A stretch of DNA of 64,000 nucleotides from Novipirellula galeiformis (GTDB lineage: Bacteria > Planctomycetota > Planctomycetia > Pirellulales > Pirellulaceae): contig NZ_SJPT01000011.1 of the NCBI RefSeq assembly GCF_007860095.1, forward strand, positions 1 through 64,000, given 5' to 3'. A program made the translations under genes and the position numbers. The first letter of the stretch is position 1. Every line of letters begins with the position of its first letter. Of the stretch, positions 1 through 8,493 are shown piece after piece. The notes under the pieces are model-generated. The model was not told the DNA's origin. It searched no databases and worked only from the letters and a program-made list of their open reading frames with translations.

Positions 1-566
1 CTCGAAGGTGGATCGGTCTGTGTTTACGCCACGCTCTGGCGAGCGTAGCTACCTTCGCCAGAAGGTGGGCCGGTCTGTGCTTACGCCACGCTCTGGCAAG
101 CGTAGCTACCTTCGCTCGAAGGTGGATCGGTCTGTGTTTACGCCACGCTCTGGCGAGCGTAGCTACCTTCGCCAGAAGGTGGGCCGGTCTGTGCTCACGC
201 CACGCTCTGGCGAGCGTAGCTACCTCCGCTAGAAGGTGGATCGGTCTGTGTTTACGCCACGCTCTGGCGAACGTAGCTACCTTCGCCAGAAGGTGGACCG
301 GTCTGTGTTTACGCCACACTCTGGCGAGCGTAGCTACCTTCGCCAGAAGGTGGATCGGTCTGTGCTCACGCCACACTCTGGCGAGCGTAGCTACCTTCGC
401 CAGAAGGTGGATCGGTCTGTGCTTACGCCACGCTCTGGCGAGCGTAGCTACCTCCGCTAGAAAGGTGGGCCGGTCTGTGTTTACGCCACACTCTGGCGAG
501 CGTAGCTACCTTCGCTAGAAGGTGGATCGGTCTGTGCTCACGCCACGCTCTGGCGAGCGTAGCTAC
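1..566. repeat. 57-bp tandem palindromic repeat array
   Basis: About ten near-identical 57-bp units run from the window edge to about 566, so the array may extend further left. Each unit holds two short stems, ACGCT/AGCGT around CTGGCG and CCTTC/GAAGG around GCCA, joined by TAGCTA. A one-base insertion breaks strict periodicity near 460. The unit is the reverse complement of the repeats at 1308-1445 and 2737-3004. Short open frames across it (for example 8-232 and 236-460) are a by-product of the 57-bp period, which is 19 codons, and are not convincing genes. The array ends next to the sigma factor stop codon at 577. Confidence 0.95.
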
Positions 567-576
567 AACCGAGCAC

Positions 577-1185
577 TCAAATCTGCTCCAGCACCGACCG
601 CAATCGTTCCAGCGCTCGCACATACCGGATGCTGGCGGCTTTCGGCGTGATGCCAAGTGCCATGGCAACTTCTTGGTTGGTCAGTTCTTCAAAATGACGC
701 AGCGCAACGACTTCGCGATCCATCTCACTCATCTCACTCAGTGCCGACCGCACCTCCGCAATCAACTCAACCTTCACAGCCGCTTGGCTCGGTGAAGTCA
801 GATGAGCGATGAAACGTTGCGAAAGACACAGCGACGTGTTGCCCCATGGATTTTCTTCGTGCGGATTGGATTCACGCAACGTCGAACGTGATTCGGTGGC
901 CAGATGTCGGCGATGAACACGGCTAAGCGTCTGTCCGGTGACGAGTCGTAGCCAAAGAAATAGTGAAGGAAAATCGCCCTCGACATAGTGACCGAGCCGT
1001 TTTTCGGCATCTAAATAAACGTCCTGCAATACATCATCCGCATCAACACGAGCTCGAATCTGATCGCTGAGCCGGAAATGGATGATCTGCCACAACCGCG
1101 GGCGATGGACGGAAAACGCATCGGCAAACAGCGACAAATCGCCAAGCTTAAGTTGCTGTTCGATGTTTCCGACGTTGGGATTCAC
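577..1185 (-). CDS. ECF-type RNA polymerase sigma factor
   Basis: This is a sigma-70 family extracytoplasmic-function sigma factor of about 202 residues, which would direct RNA polymerase to a small regulon. A region-2 segment (DADDVLQDVYLDAEKRL) contacts core and the -10 element, and a C-terminal region 4 helix-turn-helix (REVVALRHFEELTNQEVA, then ALGITPKAASIRY) would read the -35. The frame stays open to 1425, but everything upstream of 1185 is repeat-derived sequence. I place the start at the GTG at 1185, just before the conserved region begins, with a weak TAGG upstream. It is divergent from the sulfatase at 1279, and the 57-bp repeats at 1308-1445 lie in its upstream region. No anti-sigma gene is adjacent. 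The family call is firm, the start less so. Confidence 0.85.
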   Translation of the reverse strand: MNPNVGNIEQQLKLGDLSLFADAFSVHRPRLWQIIHFRLSDQIRARVDADDVLQDVYLDAEKRLGHYVEGDFPSLFLWLRLVTGQTLSRVHRRHLATESRSTLRESNPHEENPWGNTSLCLSQRFIAHLTSPSQAAVKVELIAEVRSALSEMSEMDREVVALRHFEELTNQEVAMALGITPKAASIRYVRALERLRSVLEQI

Positions 1186-1278
1186 AAAAAAATGCCTATT
1201 GGCTGTAGATGTCGGCAATCGCTGGGGTTTCTGACCATGAGGTAATTGCACAATCCATTGTATCCAAGGCCGATTTTG

Positions 1279-4200
1279 ATGAAACCGACTCTCGCATTGC
1301 ACTTCATCCACCGTCTGGCAATGGTAGCTGCGCTCGCCAGAGCGTGGGACGAGCACAGGTTCCACCACCGTCTGGCGACGGTAGCTACGCTCGCCAGAGC
1401 GTGGATTGCGAACAAAACGGGCCACCGTCTGGCGACGGTAGCTACGGAAGGTCGTTACTGCATAAATGGGGTGCTAGTGCTCGCGGCCTTGCTGTCCATG
1501 CAGAGTCTTTGTGTTGGCGACGATGTCGATGCGCAAAAGCGGAAGAACATTGTGATCTTGTTAGCCGATGACCTTGGCTGGGGTGACGTTGGGTTCCACG
1601 GAGGAGCCGCCGACACGCCAAACATTGATTCGCTGGCCAAAGACGGCGTCCGACTCAATCGCTTCTACGCCTATCCGGCGTGTAGCCCGGCTCGTGCTGC
1701 GATGTTGACCGGACGATTCCCGCACCGCTATGGAATCTCTGGCCCCGTGCGACCTCGCGACGAAGGCTTGCCAACGAGCGAACCGTTGCTGCCCGCTGCG
1801 TTTCAAAAAGCTGGTTATGAAACCAGCCTGATCGGTAAGTGGCACCTGGGGCTCGCAGGTGATCAATCGCATCCCATCCGCCGAGGATTCGATCAATTCT
1901 ATGGCTTTCTCGATGCTTCGATCGACTACTACGAACACACTGCAAGTCGAGGGAAGATTGATTGGCAACGGGGTGGGACCACCCTCGATGAGAAAGGCTA
2001 CTCAACCGACTTGTTGGCCGATGAAGCAGTGCGTCAAATCAGAAACCGACGCTCACGTAAACCGTACTGCATCGTCGTTTCCTTCAACGCGCCGCACTCG
2101 CCCTTTCAAGCTCCGCAGAACTTGATCGCAAAATACCAAGGCAAATTGAGCGCAACGGAAGCGACCTACGCGGCAATGGTCGATTCGATGGACCAAGGCA
2201 TCGGACGCATTCTTGACGCGATCGACGACAGGCAACTTCGCCAAGATACGATCGTCGTTTTTGCATCCGATAACGGTGCGGCACGAGCCGGAACAAACAA
2301 ACCGTTTCGCGGCCAGAAGCGGCAAGTCTACGAGGGCGGCATTCATGTGCCTTGCGTCATCCGTGCTCCTGGTTTGTTGAAAGCCGGAAGCGAAAATGAA
2401 CAGCTCTGCGCGATTCACGATCTGTTCCCCACGCTCGCCGCAGCCACCGGAGTTTCAATCTCATCGGTGAAACCGCTCGACGGAGATAGTCTCTGGTCAC
2501 AATTGGTCAGTGGCAAGGCAACTTCGCGAACCATCGTGATTGCCGAGAACGACCACGCCATCATTCACGACGATTGGAAGTTGATTCAATTTGCCGACGG
2601 GGGCACGGAGCTGTTCAATTTGCGAAGGGATCCAACGGAGGAAAGAAACGTCGCTGGCTCGGAGGCGAAGATTGCCTCGCAGTTGTTGTCCAAGTTGATT
2701 CAGTACCAAGTGATTGTCCAAACGGATGGTCCCGTACCACCGTCTGGCGACGGTAGCTACGCTGGCCAGAGCGTGGGACGCACACAACCGGCACCACCGT
2801 CTGGCGACGGTAGCTACGCTGGCCAGAGTGCGGGGCGCACACAACCGGCACCACCGTCTGGCGACGGTAGCTACGCTGGCCAGAGCGTGGGACGCACACA
2901 ACCGGCACCACCGTCTGGCGACGGTAGCTACGCTGGCCAGAGCGTGGGACGCACACAACTGGCACCACCGTCTGGCGACAGTAGCTACGCTCGCCAGAGT
3001 GTGGTTTCTGGCCGACACACGCTTGCCGTCACAACCGCCAAGGAACTACAAGAAGGAGAATCGCTTGCAACGGCCACGCTCCGAGGCGACGCAAAGTACG
3101 GGGTGCTGGGCGATCCGCGAGTGGAATCCAGTGGGCGTGGCATACGCTTGCTTTCCAGCGAAGATGTCGACGGCAACGGCACACTTGCGGGCGAGGCGTC
3201 GCTTACCAGTGACCAAGTATCCGCCGACCAGCGTTGGTATCGCTTCTACATCTCGGGGCTCGCTCAAGACAACTTCGCCGTTGACCAGGACGAGCTGTAT
3301 TTGAAAGTCGAGTTTTTCCAAAAGCGCGGCACCGATTCACTGGACCTGATCAAAGAACGCATCTACCCGCAAGTTTTGCAGGAACGTAAGGATTTCTTCG
3401 ACAAAGACACCAACGAAAGCCTTGGACACTCGATTTGGCGAACCTACGCGATGGACTTCCGAACCCCGTTCGCAGAAGTCGATCGGCTGAAGCTGAGCGT
3501 CGGTTTTGCCAATGGGAAAGCTCAGACAGGGAAATCCGAGTTCTGGGTCAATTCGATGGACATCAAACCCATTGACGTACCCGCTAACTACGAAGCCGCC
3601 AAACCGACCCTGCAAGACTTCCCACAACCGGATGAATCGAAGCTGATTGCCCTTGGAGGTCGCTGGTACTTCAATCCGAAAGCTGGACAGCGCCAAGCAC
3701 CGAAGCAGTTCGACTACACCAACGCAGATCAGTTGCTCTACAAAACGGATCGTTACCACGCTCCGTTCGCTGGCAACATGAGTTCGTGGTTGCGTGCCGG
3801 TTACCTCGATTTCAACGGTGACGAAGTCACGAAGGACCAGTACAAGCCCTACGCTGTCATCGTCACGTTCACTGACGAACATCTGGTCATGCGAAGTCGG
3901 AACTTGCCAAACCACCCGACCGCGACCTTCCCTGATCGCTGGCGAATGTTGGACGGCAACCCGTCGTACATCAAAGAGCAGGCGAATACTTGGCACATTC
4001 CGTTGGAGCCGAAGCGTGATCCCAATGCGATCGCGATGGACGAAAAGAACTCCAACCAAGCTTTACCAATGGGCGCGATTGGTGTCGCAACCAACGGCGT
4101 GATCTTCTTCAATCCCTTCGATCACATCTTTGAAACCGATGCGGTTTGGCGACTCGATCGTTGTTGCGGCCACCCCAGCCCTCGACAACAGTACCACTAT

Positions 4201-4500
4201 CACAAGTATCCCGTTTGCGTGAAGACGCCTTGGAGCGACGAAGGGCAATCGCATTCGGGCGTGATTGGATTCGCATTCGACGGATTCCCCGTCTACGGGC
4301 CATACGAATCAAAAGGCTTGCTCGCCAAAGACGATACGAAGAACCCGCTCAACGACTTCAATCTTCACACAGACCCCGATCGTGGTCCCCACTATCACGT
4401 CACGCCGGGCGAATACCCCCACATCATCGGAGGATACTGGGGACAGATTGACACGAACAATCGTCCGGGACGAGGGAACGGGGCGGGAAATCAGAGATAG
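1279..4500 (+). CDS. exported sulfatase fused to YHYH-domain region, with embedded repeats
   Basis: This long frame gives a protein of about 1073 residues. Residues ~87-475 form an arylsulfatase-type domain that would hydrolyse sulfate esters outside the cytoplasm. It has the ADDLGWGD metal-binding start and a CSPAR signature whose Cys (~135) would be matured to formylglycine. Residues ~487-576 are five 19-residue copies of a 57-bp repeat. The remainder ends in a YHYH domain (YHYH at ~972-975, then GFAFDGFPVYGPYE). The ATG at 1279 has AAGG eight bases upstream and starts MKPTLALHF. Three more repeat copies (residues ~11-56) separate this from the hydrophobic stretch GVLVLAALLSMQSL, so a signal peptide appears interrupted. 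GTG codons at 1471 and 1477 are alternative starts after the repeats. It may be two ancestral genes joined at the repeat block. Confidence 0.85.
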   Translation: MKPTLALHFIHRLAMVAALARAWDEHRFHHRLATVATLARAWIANKTGHRLATVATEGRYCINGVLVLAALLSMQSLCVGDDVDAQKRKNIVILLADDLGWGDVGFHGGAADTPNIDSLAKDGVRLNRFYAYPACSPARAAMLTGRFPHRYGISGPVRPRDEGLPTSEPLLPAAFQKAGYETSLIGKWHLGLAGDQSHPIRRGFDQFYGFLDASIDYYEHTASRGKIDWQRGGTTLDEKGYSTDLLADEAVRQIRNRRSRKPYCIVVSFNAPHSPFQAPQNLIAKYQGKLSATEATYAAMVDSMDQGIGRILDAIDDRQLRQDTIVVFASDNGAARAGTNKPFRGQKRQVYEGGIHVPCVIRAPGLLKAGSENEQLCAIHDLFPTLAAATGVSISSVKPLDGDSLWSQLVSGKATSRTIVIAENDHAIIHDDWKLIQFADGGTELFNLRRDPTEERNVAGSEAKIASQLLSKLIQYQVIVQTDGPVPPSGDGSYAGQSVGRTQPAPPSGDGSYAGQSAGRTQPAPPSGDGSYAGQSVGRTQPAPPSGDGSYAGQSVGRTQLAPPSGDSSYARQSVVSGRHTLAVTTAKELQEGESLATATLRGDAKYGVLGDPRVESSGRGIRLLSSEDVDGNGTLAGEASLTSDQVSADQRWYRFYISGLAQDNFAVDQDELYLKVEFFQKRGTDSLDLIKERIYPQVLQERKDFFDKDTNESLGHSIWRTYAMDFRTPFAEVDRLKLSVGFANGKAQTGKSEFWVNSMDIKPIDVPANYEAAKPTLQDFPQPDESKLIALGGRWYFNPKAGQRQAPKQFDYTNADQLLYKTDRYHAPFAGNMSSWLRAGYLDFNGDEVTKDQYKPYAVIVTFTDEHLVMRSRNLPNHPTATFPDRWRMLDGNPSYIKEQANTWHIPLEPKRDPNAIAMDEKNSNQALPMGAIGVATNGVIFFNPFDHIFETDAVWRLDRCCGHPSPRQQYHYHKYPVCVKTPWSDEGQSHSGVIGFAFDGFPVYGPYESKGLLAKDDTKNPLNDFNLHTDPDRGPHYHVTPGEYPHIIGGYWGQIDTNNRPGRGNGAGNQR
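1308..1445. repeat. 57-bp palindromic repeat, three copies inside the sulfatase 5' coding region
   Basis: Copies begin with CCACCG at 1308, 1365 and 1422, exactly 57 bp apart; the third is cut short after TAGCTAC. Each full copy pairs a CCGTC/GACGG stem with a CGCTC/GAGCG stem. In the sulfatase frame they read HRLATVATLARAW, an amphipathic frame different from that used at 2737-3004. They also lie upstream of the divergent sigma factor. Confidence 0.95.
2737..3004. repeat. 57-bp palindromic repeat, five in-frame copies between sulfatase and YHYH regions
   Basis: Copies start at 2737, 2794, 2851, 2908 and 2965, exactly 57 bp (19 codons) apart. They read as PPSGDGSYAGQSVGRTQPA in the gene's frame, a hydrophilic Gly/Ser/Pro linker. 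They sit precisely between the end of the sulfatase domain and the downstream region, and copy number can change without a frameshift. Confidence 0.95.
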
Positions 4501-5015
4501 GAAATTGAAAACGTTGAATGGGCAATTGAGAAATGCAAATTGAGTGCGCCTGAACCGAAATTCATTTTGCATATTCAAATAGTCAATTCTCAATTTTCAA
4601 TACTGCTCGTCTAGAATCGCTCTCACTGCCATGAACAAACGTCAAATCCCCATCTTGTTCCTCCGCGACGTTGCACCGCTGCTGGTCCTCGGCTGTGCGG
4701 AATGGTTCGTCGACTTGATGGGCCCCCGCCAGGCGATTGATACGCCCCACAACCCTGGCATCACCTCGCGTCGACATGTCGAAGCATGGATGGCGCTGGA
4801 GCTTGAGGCGGAAGCTGGAGCTTAAGGCGGAAAAGGTAGGCGAAATCGGTTCCAGTTTGCGGGCATTGAATGTTCCTTCCAGTCGAGCTTGTCCTGGCGG
4901 ACGCCGTCTCGCTTCGTTGATCCCGCGGGGGCAAGCCCGCAGCGGAAGCGGAGAAAATTCCTGCCGCCCCAGATTGCCTGGGTGGTGGATGTGAGTGGTT
5001 GGCAATAAAGAGTCA
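4501..5015. other. intergenic region with AT-rich imperfect inverted repeat
   Basis: Immediately after the sulfatase stop, 4501-4607 is AT-rich and holds related segments (ATTGAAAACGTTGAATGG and later CAATTCTCAATTTTCAAT) that partly pair with each other. This could be a transcription end or a small dispersed repeat. The rest shows nothing clear apart from the weak small frame at 4631-4825. Confidence 0.4.
4631..4825 (+). CDS. possible small hypothetical protein (64 aa)
   Basis: A 64-codon frame opens with ATG AAC AAA CGT and encodes a mildly hydrophobic N-terminus (IPILFLRDVAPLLVLG) followed by an Ala/Glu-rich end. There is no clear Shine-Dalgarno site and I recognise no family. It lies between the sulfatase and the tRNA-anchored element. 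It could be chance. Confidence 0.25.
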   Translation: MNKRQIPILFLRDVAPLLVLGCAEWFVDLMGPRQAIDTPHNPGITSRRHVEAWMALELEAEAGA

Positions 5016-5074
5016 GCGCACGAAAAAAGCCGCTTGTAAATTTACAAGCGGCTTTCCGAGTGGAGGATAACGGA
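5016..5074. repeat. partial copy of tRNA-Ala 3' end plus terminator (att-like)
   Basis: Fifty-nine bases match 8487-8545 with three differences. Two of these differences are complementary to each other in the hairpin (GTAAATTTAC against GTGATTTCAC), so the stem is kept. It ends after TGGAGGATAACGGA, part of the tRNA acceptor and T arm, with no tRNA body beyond. Confidence 0.85.
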
Positions 5075-5131
5075 ATTCTCGTCTTGTCGACGCAAGTGCT
5101 TTTCAGGAAACAGCTTACGCATTTGGCTGTT

Positions 5132-5170
5132 TTTGAAATCTGACCCGATTCCCGACCAAATCTGACCCAC
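5132..5170. repeat. dispersed TTTGAAATCTGACCC module, left copy
   Basis: TTTGAAATCTGACCC at 5132-5146 recurs at 8380-8394, and both are followed about 20 bases later by TGACCCAC. Each copy sits just inside one end of the tRNA-anchored element, in the same orientation. Confidence 0.7.
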
Positions 5171-5376
5171 ATAGATCGCCCTCGAACGATGGTGGATCGT
5201 GCGAAGAATCGGGCCAGTTCGCTGGCAAGCAAGCGGAGCTGGCAAAGGTCGAGAAAATCTCTATACCGACTGCGTATGTGAAGCTTGGCCGATGGGGCTA
5301 TTCACAAGAGGATGCGCACGAGACTGTTGCAGATCAAATCGCTAGAGCAGGAAAGAAAGATTTCTGGAAATTTTAG
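5170..5376 (+). pseudogene. 5'-truncated gene fragment inside the element
   Basis: The frame 5170-5376 encodes a protein-like C-terminus (QAELAKVEKISIPTAYVKL, then GRWGYSQEDAHETVADQIA and RAGKKDFWKF) and ends at TAG. It has no start codon with a plausible ribosome site and begins right at the TGACCC repeat module. It therefore looks like the tail of a gene cut by the arrival of that repeat. The family is not recognised. Confidence 0.4.
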
Positions 5377-5386
5377 AGTCTAGCTG

Positions 5387-7354
5387 CTACTGGCTTTGAT
5401 TGACCACGTCGATCTGGTCGAAAACGACGCTCATTTGCGGTGAAAGCACGATTTTGAAAACGTTGCCTTCGAATGTCTTGAGATTGGGAAGCGACGTGAA
5501 TGACTTAACAAGCTTGCCGTCAAGCGAAAGCTCTACGTTTTCTTTGCCCCGCACCTTTACCGACAACTTGTGTTGAGTGCGTAAGGAAATGGCTCCCGAA
5601 AAAGTTGCCGAGTTGAATTCACCAAATTCCCCCGAACTAAAGAAGCCGATGATTGTTTTGTTCTCTTTTGTGACTCGAATGCAAAGGCTTCCCTGAACTA
5701 CCGGCAAAGCGAAAATGAGATCACCGAAGCCGTTGCTGCTCCGCTGAGTGGTCGAAAAAGCCACTTCAAGGTCATAGTGTTCAAATGGAATGCTACCGAG
5801 CGATGCCTTTGCCGTTTTTGGTGCAGCAAAACCATATAGTTTGCCACGTTGAACCTGCCATTTCCCTTCCTCTACTTTTCCTCGCAGGTCCAACTCAGAT
5901 AAAAAGGAAATGCTCGTCAATTCCAAGGTAGCGTCTCCCTTTTGCCACTGTTTGAGATCAGGGGTTGGGTTAACAAGGCTAGGCGTATTTACCGGCCCTG
6001 GCGTTGCCAAGGTCGGCGTCTCAGTCAAGGCAGGCATAGCGACTGACTTATCCAGATCTGGCTCAAACTCTTTCGCCTTGGCCATCGCTGAGGCCATCTC
6101 ATCCAACGCCAATACCGTTTCGGCATATTGAATCAACGCTTGCTGTAGCAAACCTCGGTAGAGGTCACGACGTTCGGAGTCACCGGCATTCTCACGTTTC
6201 ACCGATACGGTGTAGCTATCCCCCAAATTTGCTGAAATATCCTCCAACCGTCTTGCGAGCGACACAAATCTCCACTCGTCCGTTGACTCATCCCGATAGT
6301 TGACTCCCAAATTTAGCCACTCGTTTCCGAGAGCATCTCGGGCATTGGAGATGAGCATCTTAATCTGTTGGAAGGTCGCTTGTTGATCCTTTTGACCTCC
6401 ATCAATGATCGACAGTGCGACGGCAACGAACTTAGTCGCTGCGAGCAAGTCTTCCTTACCTGTGCCTGATGGTGCAAACCGGTAAAGAGGTTTCCGATCC
6501 AGATCATTTCTTGCCACTGCACGAAATGCAACTTCACACCACAACTTGCTCTGCTCCAATTGGAGTTCATGTTCACGTGCAGCTAAGGCAGCGGCATTTC
6601 CTCGAAATTTAGCTACGTTAGCAATCGCTCTTTGTTGCGCATTTTGGTTGGCACGATACATGTAGTCGAACTGTGGAGGTCGTTGATGGACAGGCAGTCC
6701 TTGGCGAGAAGGTACACCGGGCTCAGTTTGATTGTCGCTTGCAGAATTGTTTTGCCCTAAGACCGTCCACGTGTGGTAGGTATGATTCTCCGTTGGGTGG
6801 TAGAAAAATTTCTCTGCTGTCGTCCCGTAGAACCTGTCCCATCTAACTGGACCGCCAGCCCTGCGGTCCATTCGGTCATTGCCAGCCTGTGCTCGATTTG
6901 CCTGACCGGTCGCAATGCCTGCACGGGACTTACTTTTGCCCATAGCCTCGTCGATTGCGTCCAAGTTGGCTTCGACATCGACCAGCCTCACCATCAAGAA
7001 AAGCAGCCGTTGGTCGATTTCCTCCCACCCTTCATCTAGCTTTTCTGCCGGCGCCATCTGGCTTCGCCGAACCTCTAGCTTTGTGACAGCAGGAATCGTT
7101 TTGTCAAACTCAACATGACCGATGTCGCCGGGGATCACTGATGTCAGATCTGTGGCCTTGCCTTCCAAAATGATCGTAGCGTCATCACTTAGGGCTAAAG
7201 TAGTCACTTTGCCGCTGTAACGAACGGTAATCTTGCGTTCTCTTGGCTCTACGGACTGAATCTCAATAGGCACCGTAGTGGTTTCGGCAACCGCCGTGTT
7301 TGCGAACAGAAATGCTGTCGCCACAAACAATAGTTGGTTTGCAATCCGGTTCAT
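5387..7354 (-). CDS. exported hypothetical protein with C-terminal lectin-like/DUF1080-like domain
   Basis: The protein has 655 residues from the ATG at 7354, chosen because GGAG lies eight bases upstream and a signal peptide (NQLLFVATAFLFANTAVAE) follows at once. Residues ~25-95 look like a small beta-rich domain (IQSVEPRERKITVRYSGKV) of a type common in planctomycete exported proteins. The middle is helical with paired DEM/AMAKAKEFE-like segments and a Pro/Thr linker. The last ~180 residues resemble a concanavalin-like or DUF1080 fold (KLYGFAAPKTAKASLGSIPF, SLDGKLVKSF). It probably binds or processes extracytoplasmic carbohydrate, but this is inference. The coding DNA looks more AT-rich than its neighbours, in keeping with its place inside the tRNA-anchored element. 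Confidence 0.8.
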   Translation of the reverse strand: MNRIANQLLFVATAFLFANTAVAETTTVPIEIQSVEPRERKITVRYSGKVTTLALSDDATIILEGKATDLTSVIPGDIGHVEFDKTIPAVTKLEVRRSQMAPAEKLDEGWEEIDQRLLFLMVRLVDVEANLDAIDEAMGKSKSRAGIATGQANRAQAGNDRMDRRAGGPVRWDRFYGTTAEKFFYHPTENHTYHTWTVLGQNNSASDNQTEPGVPSRQGLPVHQRPPQFDYMYRANQNAQQRAIANVAKFRGNAAALAAREHELQLEQSKLWCEVAFRAVARNDLDRKPLYRFAPSGTGKEDLLAATKFVAVALSIIDGGQKDQQATFQQIKMLISNARDALGNEWLNLGVNYRDESTDEWRFVSLARRLEDISANLGDSYTVSVKRENAGDSERRDLYRGLLQQALIQYAETVLALDEMASAMAKAKEFEPDLDKSVAMPALTETPTLATPGPVNTPSLVNPTPDLKQWQKGDATLELTSISFLSELDLRGKVEEGKWQVQRGKLYGFAAPKTAKASLGSIPFEHYDLEVAFSTTQRSSNGFGDLIFALPVVQGSLCIRVTKENKTIIGFFSSGEFGEFNSATFSGAISLRTQHKLSVKVRGKENVELSLDGKLVKSFTSLPNLKTFEGNVFKIVLSPQMSVVFDQIDVVNQSQ

Positions 7355-7667
7355 CGCTCGTCTCCAAGCACGTCTTTCAGGAGTCATGATCAAAGGGAGT
7401 ATACTGGGGCCCCTCGGGTGCCGCAAATGCGGTACTGATCGCTATCCAACAGATAGCGAAACCTCAAGCAAAAGTGTTGAGCGTCGATGATGTTTCTGAT
7501 CTTGTTGCTGGAGTGACTCATTGATCGCCGTGGCAACTTCTTGAAGCATAGCGCCCGTTATCATCGCAGCCCTGTCAGGACGAGGTTTCCTTTCAAGCCG
7601 GCAGATCGCAGGCACTCGATTCGGTGGGACGTGCGTGAAGGTAGCGACCCGTTGTTGCCACCGATGA

Positions 7668-8306
7668 GTGGCCGAGTGTTGCTTGGATGAGGTGGATTGG
7701 GGCACCGTGAACTGTGGCATGCAGCCAGCCGAGATTGGGCGATTAGTCCCCGATGATTTGTATCCTTTGCACCCAGAACGAATTCATCAGGCGTCCGGAA
7801 AGCCGGAGTCCGGGCCGTGGGTGATTTTTGAACGTCCCAAGACATTTGAATATGCAGAGTGGATTCTTTTCGACGAGGTCCACGAGCTCTTGAGATGGGG
7901 TATCCGACGGTCGCAAGCCTGTAGTGGCAACGTGATCGTTTGTAATGAAAAGGGAATGTCGTGGTATCAAGACGACAAGCGCAATGCGGCCCAACGAATG
8001 ACGAAGTGGTGGGGAGAGGTGTCTAATGGGAAAACGATTACCGGTGTCGGGGTTATCACCCGAGTTCAACGTATCGATCCAACCTTCCCAAAGCACCCGT
8101 TGAAGAACCTGCGGAAGGTGCTGCCGAATCTCTTGCGACAGAAATACGGGAGTGAAATTGCAGACCTTTCGAACGCTCGAAGAGTGTCCCGTACATCGGT
8201 CACCAACCGATATTCAGATCCACGCTTTGAGACCTTGAAGGCAGCCATCATTGATCTGCGCCCGAAGCTCCAACCGTTTCTTGATGAGCTTGCCAAGAAC
8301 AGCTAG
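7668..8306 (+). CDS. unrecognised 212-residue protein in the tRNA-anchored element
   Basis: The frame opens with GTG directly after a TGA in the same frame, so 7668 is the earliest possible start; an ATG at 7719 is the alternative. The product is soluble, without signal or membrane segments, and Trp-rich in the middle (GPWVIFERPKTFEYAEWILF, MSWYQDDKRNAAQRMTKWWG). The C-terminus is basic and helical (SNARRVSRTSVTNRYSDPRF). I see no integrase catalytic pattern and no known family. Its place between the two att-like copies suggests element cargo. It is the only intact non-exported gene in the element. Confidence 0.6.
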   Translation: MAECCLDEVDWGTVNCGMQPAEIGRLVPDDLYPLHPERIHQASGKPESGPWVIFERPKTFEYAEWILFDEVHELLRWGIRRSQACSGNVIVCNEKGMSWYQDDKRNAAQRMTKWWGEVSNGKTITGVGVITRVQRIDPTFPKHPLKNLRKVLPNLLRQKYGSEIADLSNARRVSRTSVTNRYSDPRFETLKAAIIDLRPKLQPFLDELAKNS

Positions 8307-8379
8307 TGGTGACGGTTGTCTGGCGTTTAGAAAGAGATGGCCGTCCGCAGCGGTCATCTCTTCATTGGGTCGGATTTGA

Positions 8380-8420
8380 TTTGAAATCTGACCCAAAATC
8401 CACCCCATTTCCTGACCCAC
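8380..8420. repeat. dispersed TTTGAAATCTGACCC module, right copy
   Basis: This matches the copy at 5132-5170. Here it also closes a hairpin with the preceding TGGGTCGGATTT (8366-8377), giving a 12-bp stem with one wobble. Confidence 0.65.
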
Positions 8421-8493
8421 GCACTTGTCCCCACCATGCGGCTTGAATCACGAAACACCGTAAATCGTTGGTCATGAACGACTTCGGCGCACG

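Noticed and set aside
8-460. Two 74-residue repeated frames in the array as protein-coding genes
   Set aside because: They are explained by a repeat length divisible by three; no ribosome site or non-repeat sequence supports translation.
1-566. Possible CRISPR array
   Set aside because: The whole 57-bp period is repeated with no unique spacers, and no cas genes are present.
1186-1425. N-terminal extension of the sigma factor through repeat sequence
   Set aside because: The extra residues are repeat-derived and absent from the conserved family; GTG 1185 is a better start.
7668-8306. The 212-residue protein as the missing integrase of the tRNA-anchored element
   Set aside because: No tyrosine or serine recombinase catalytic pattern can be seen, so I left it unnamed.
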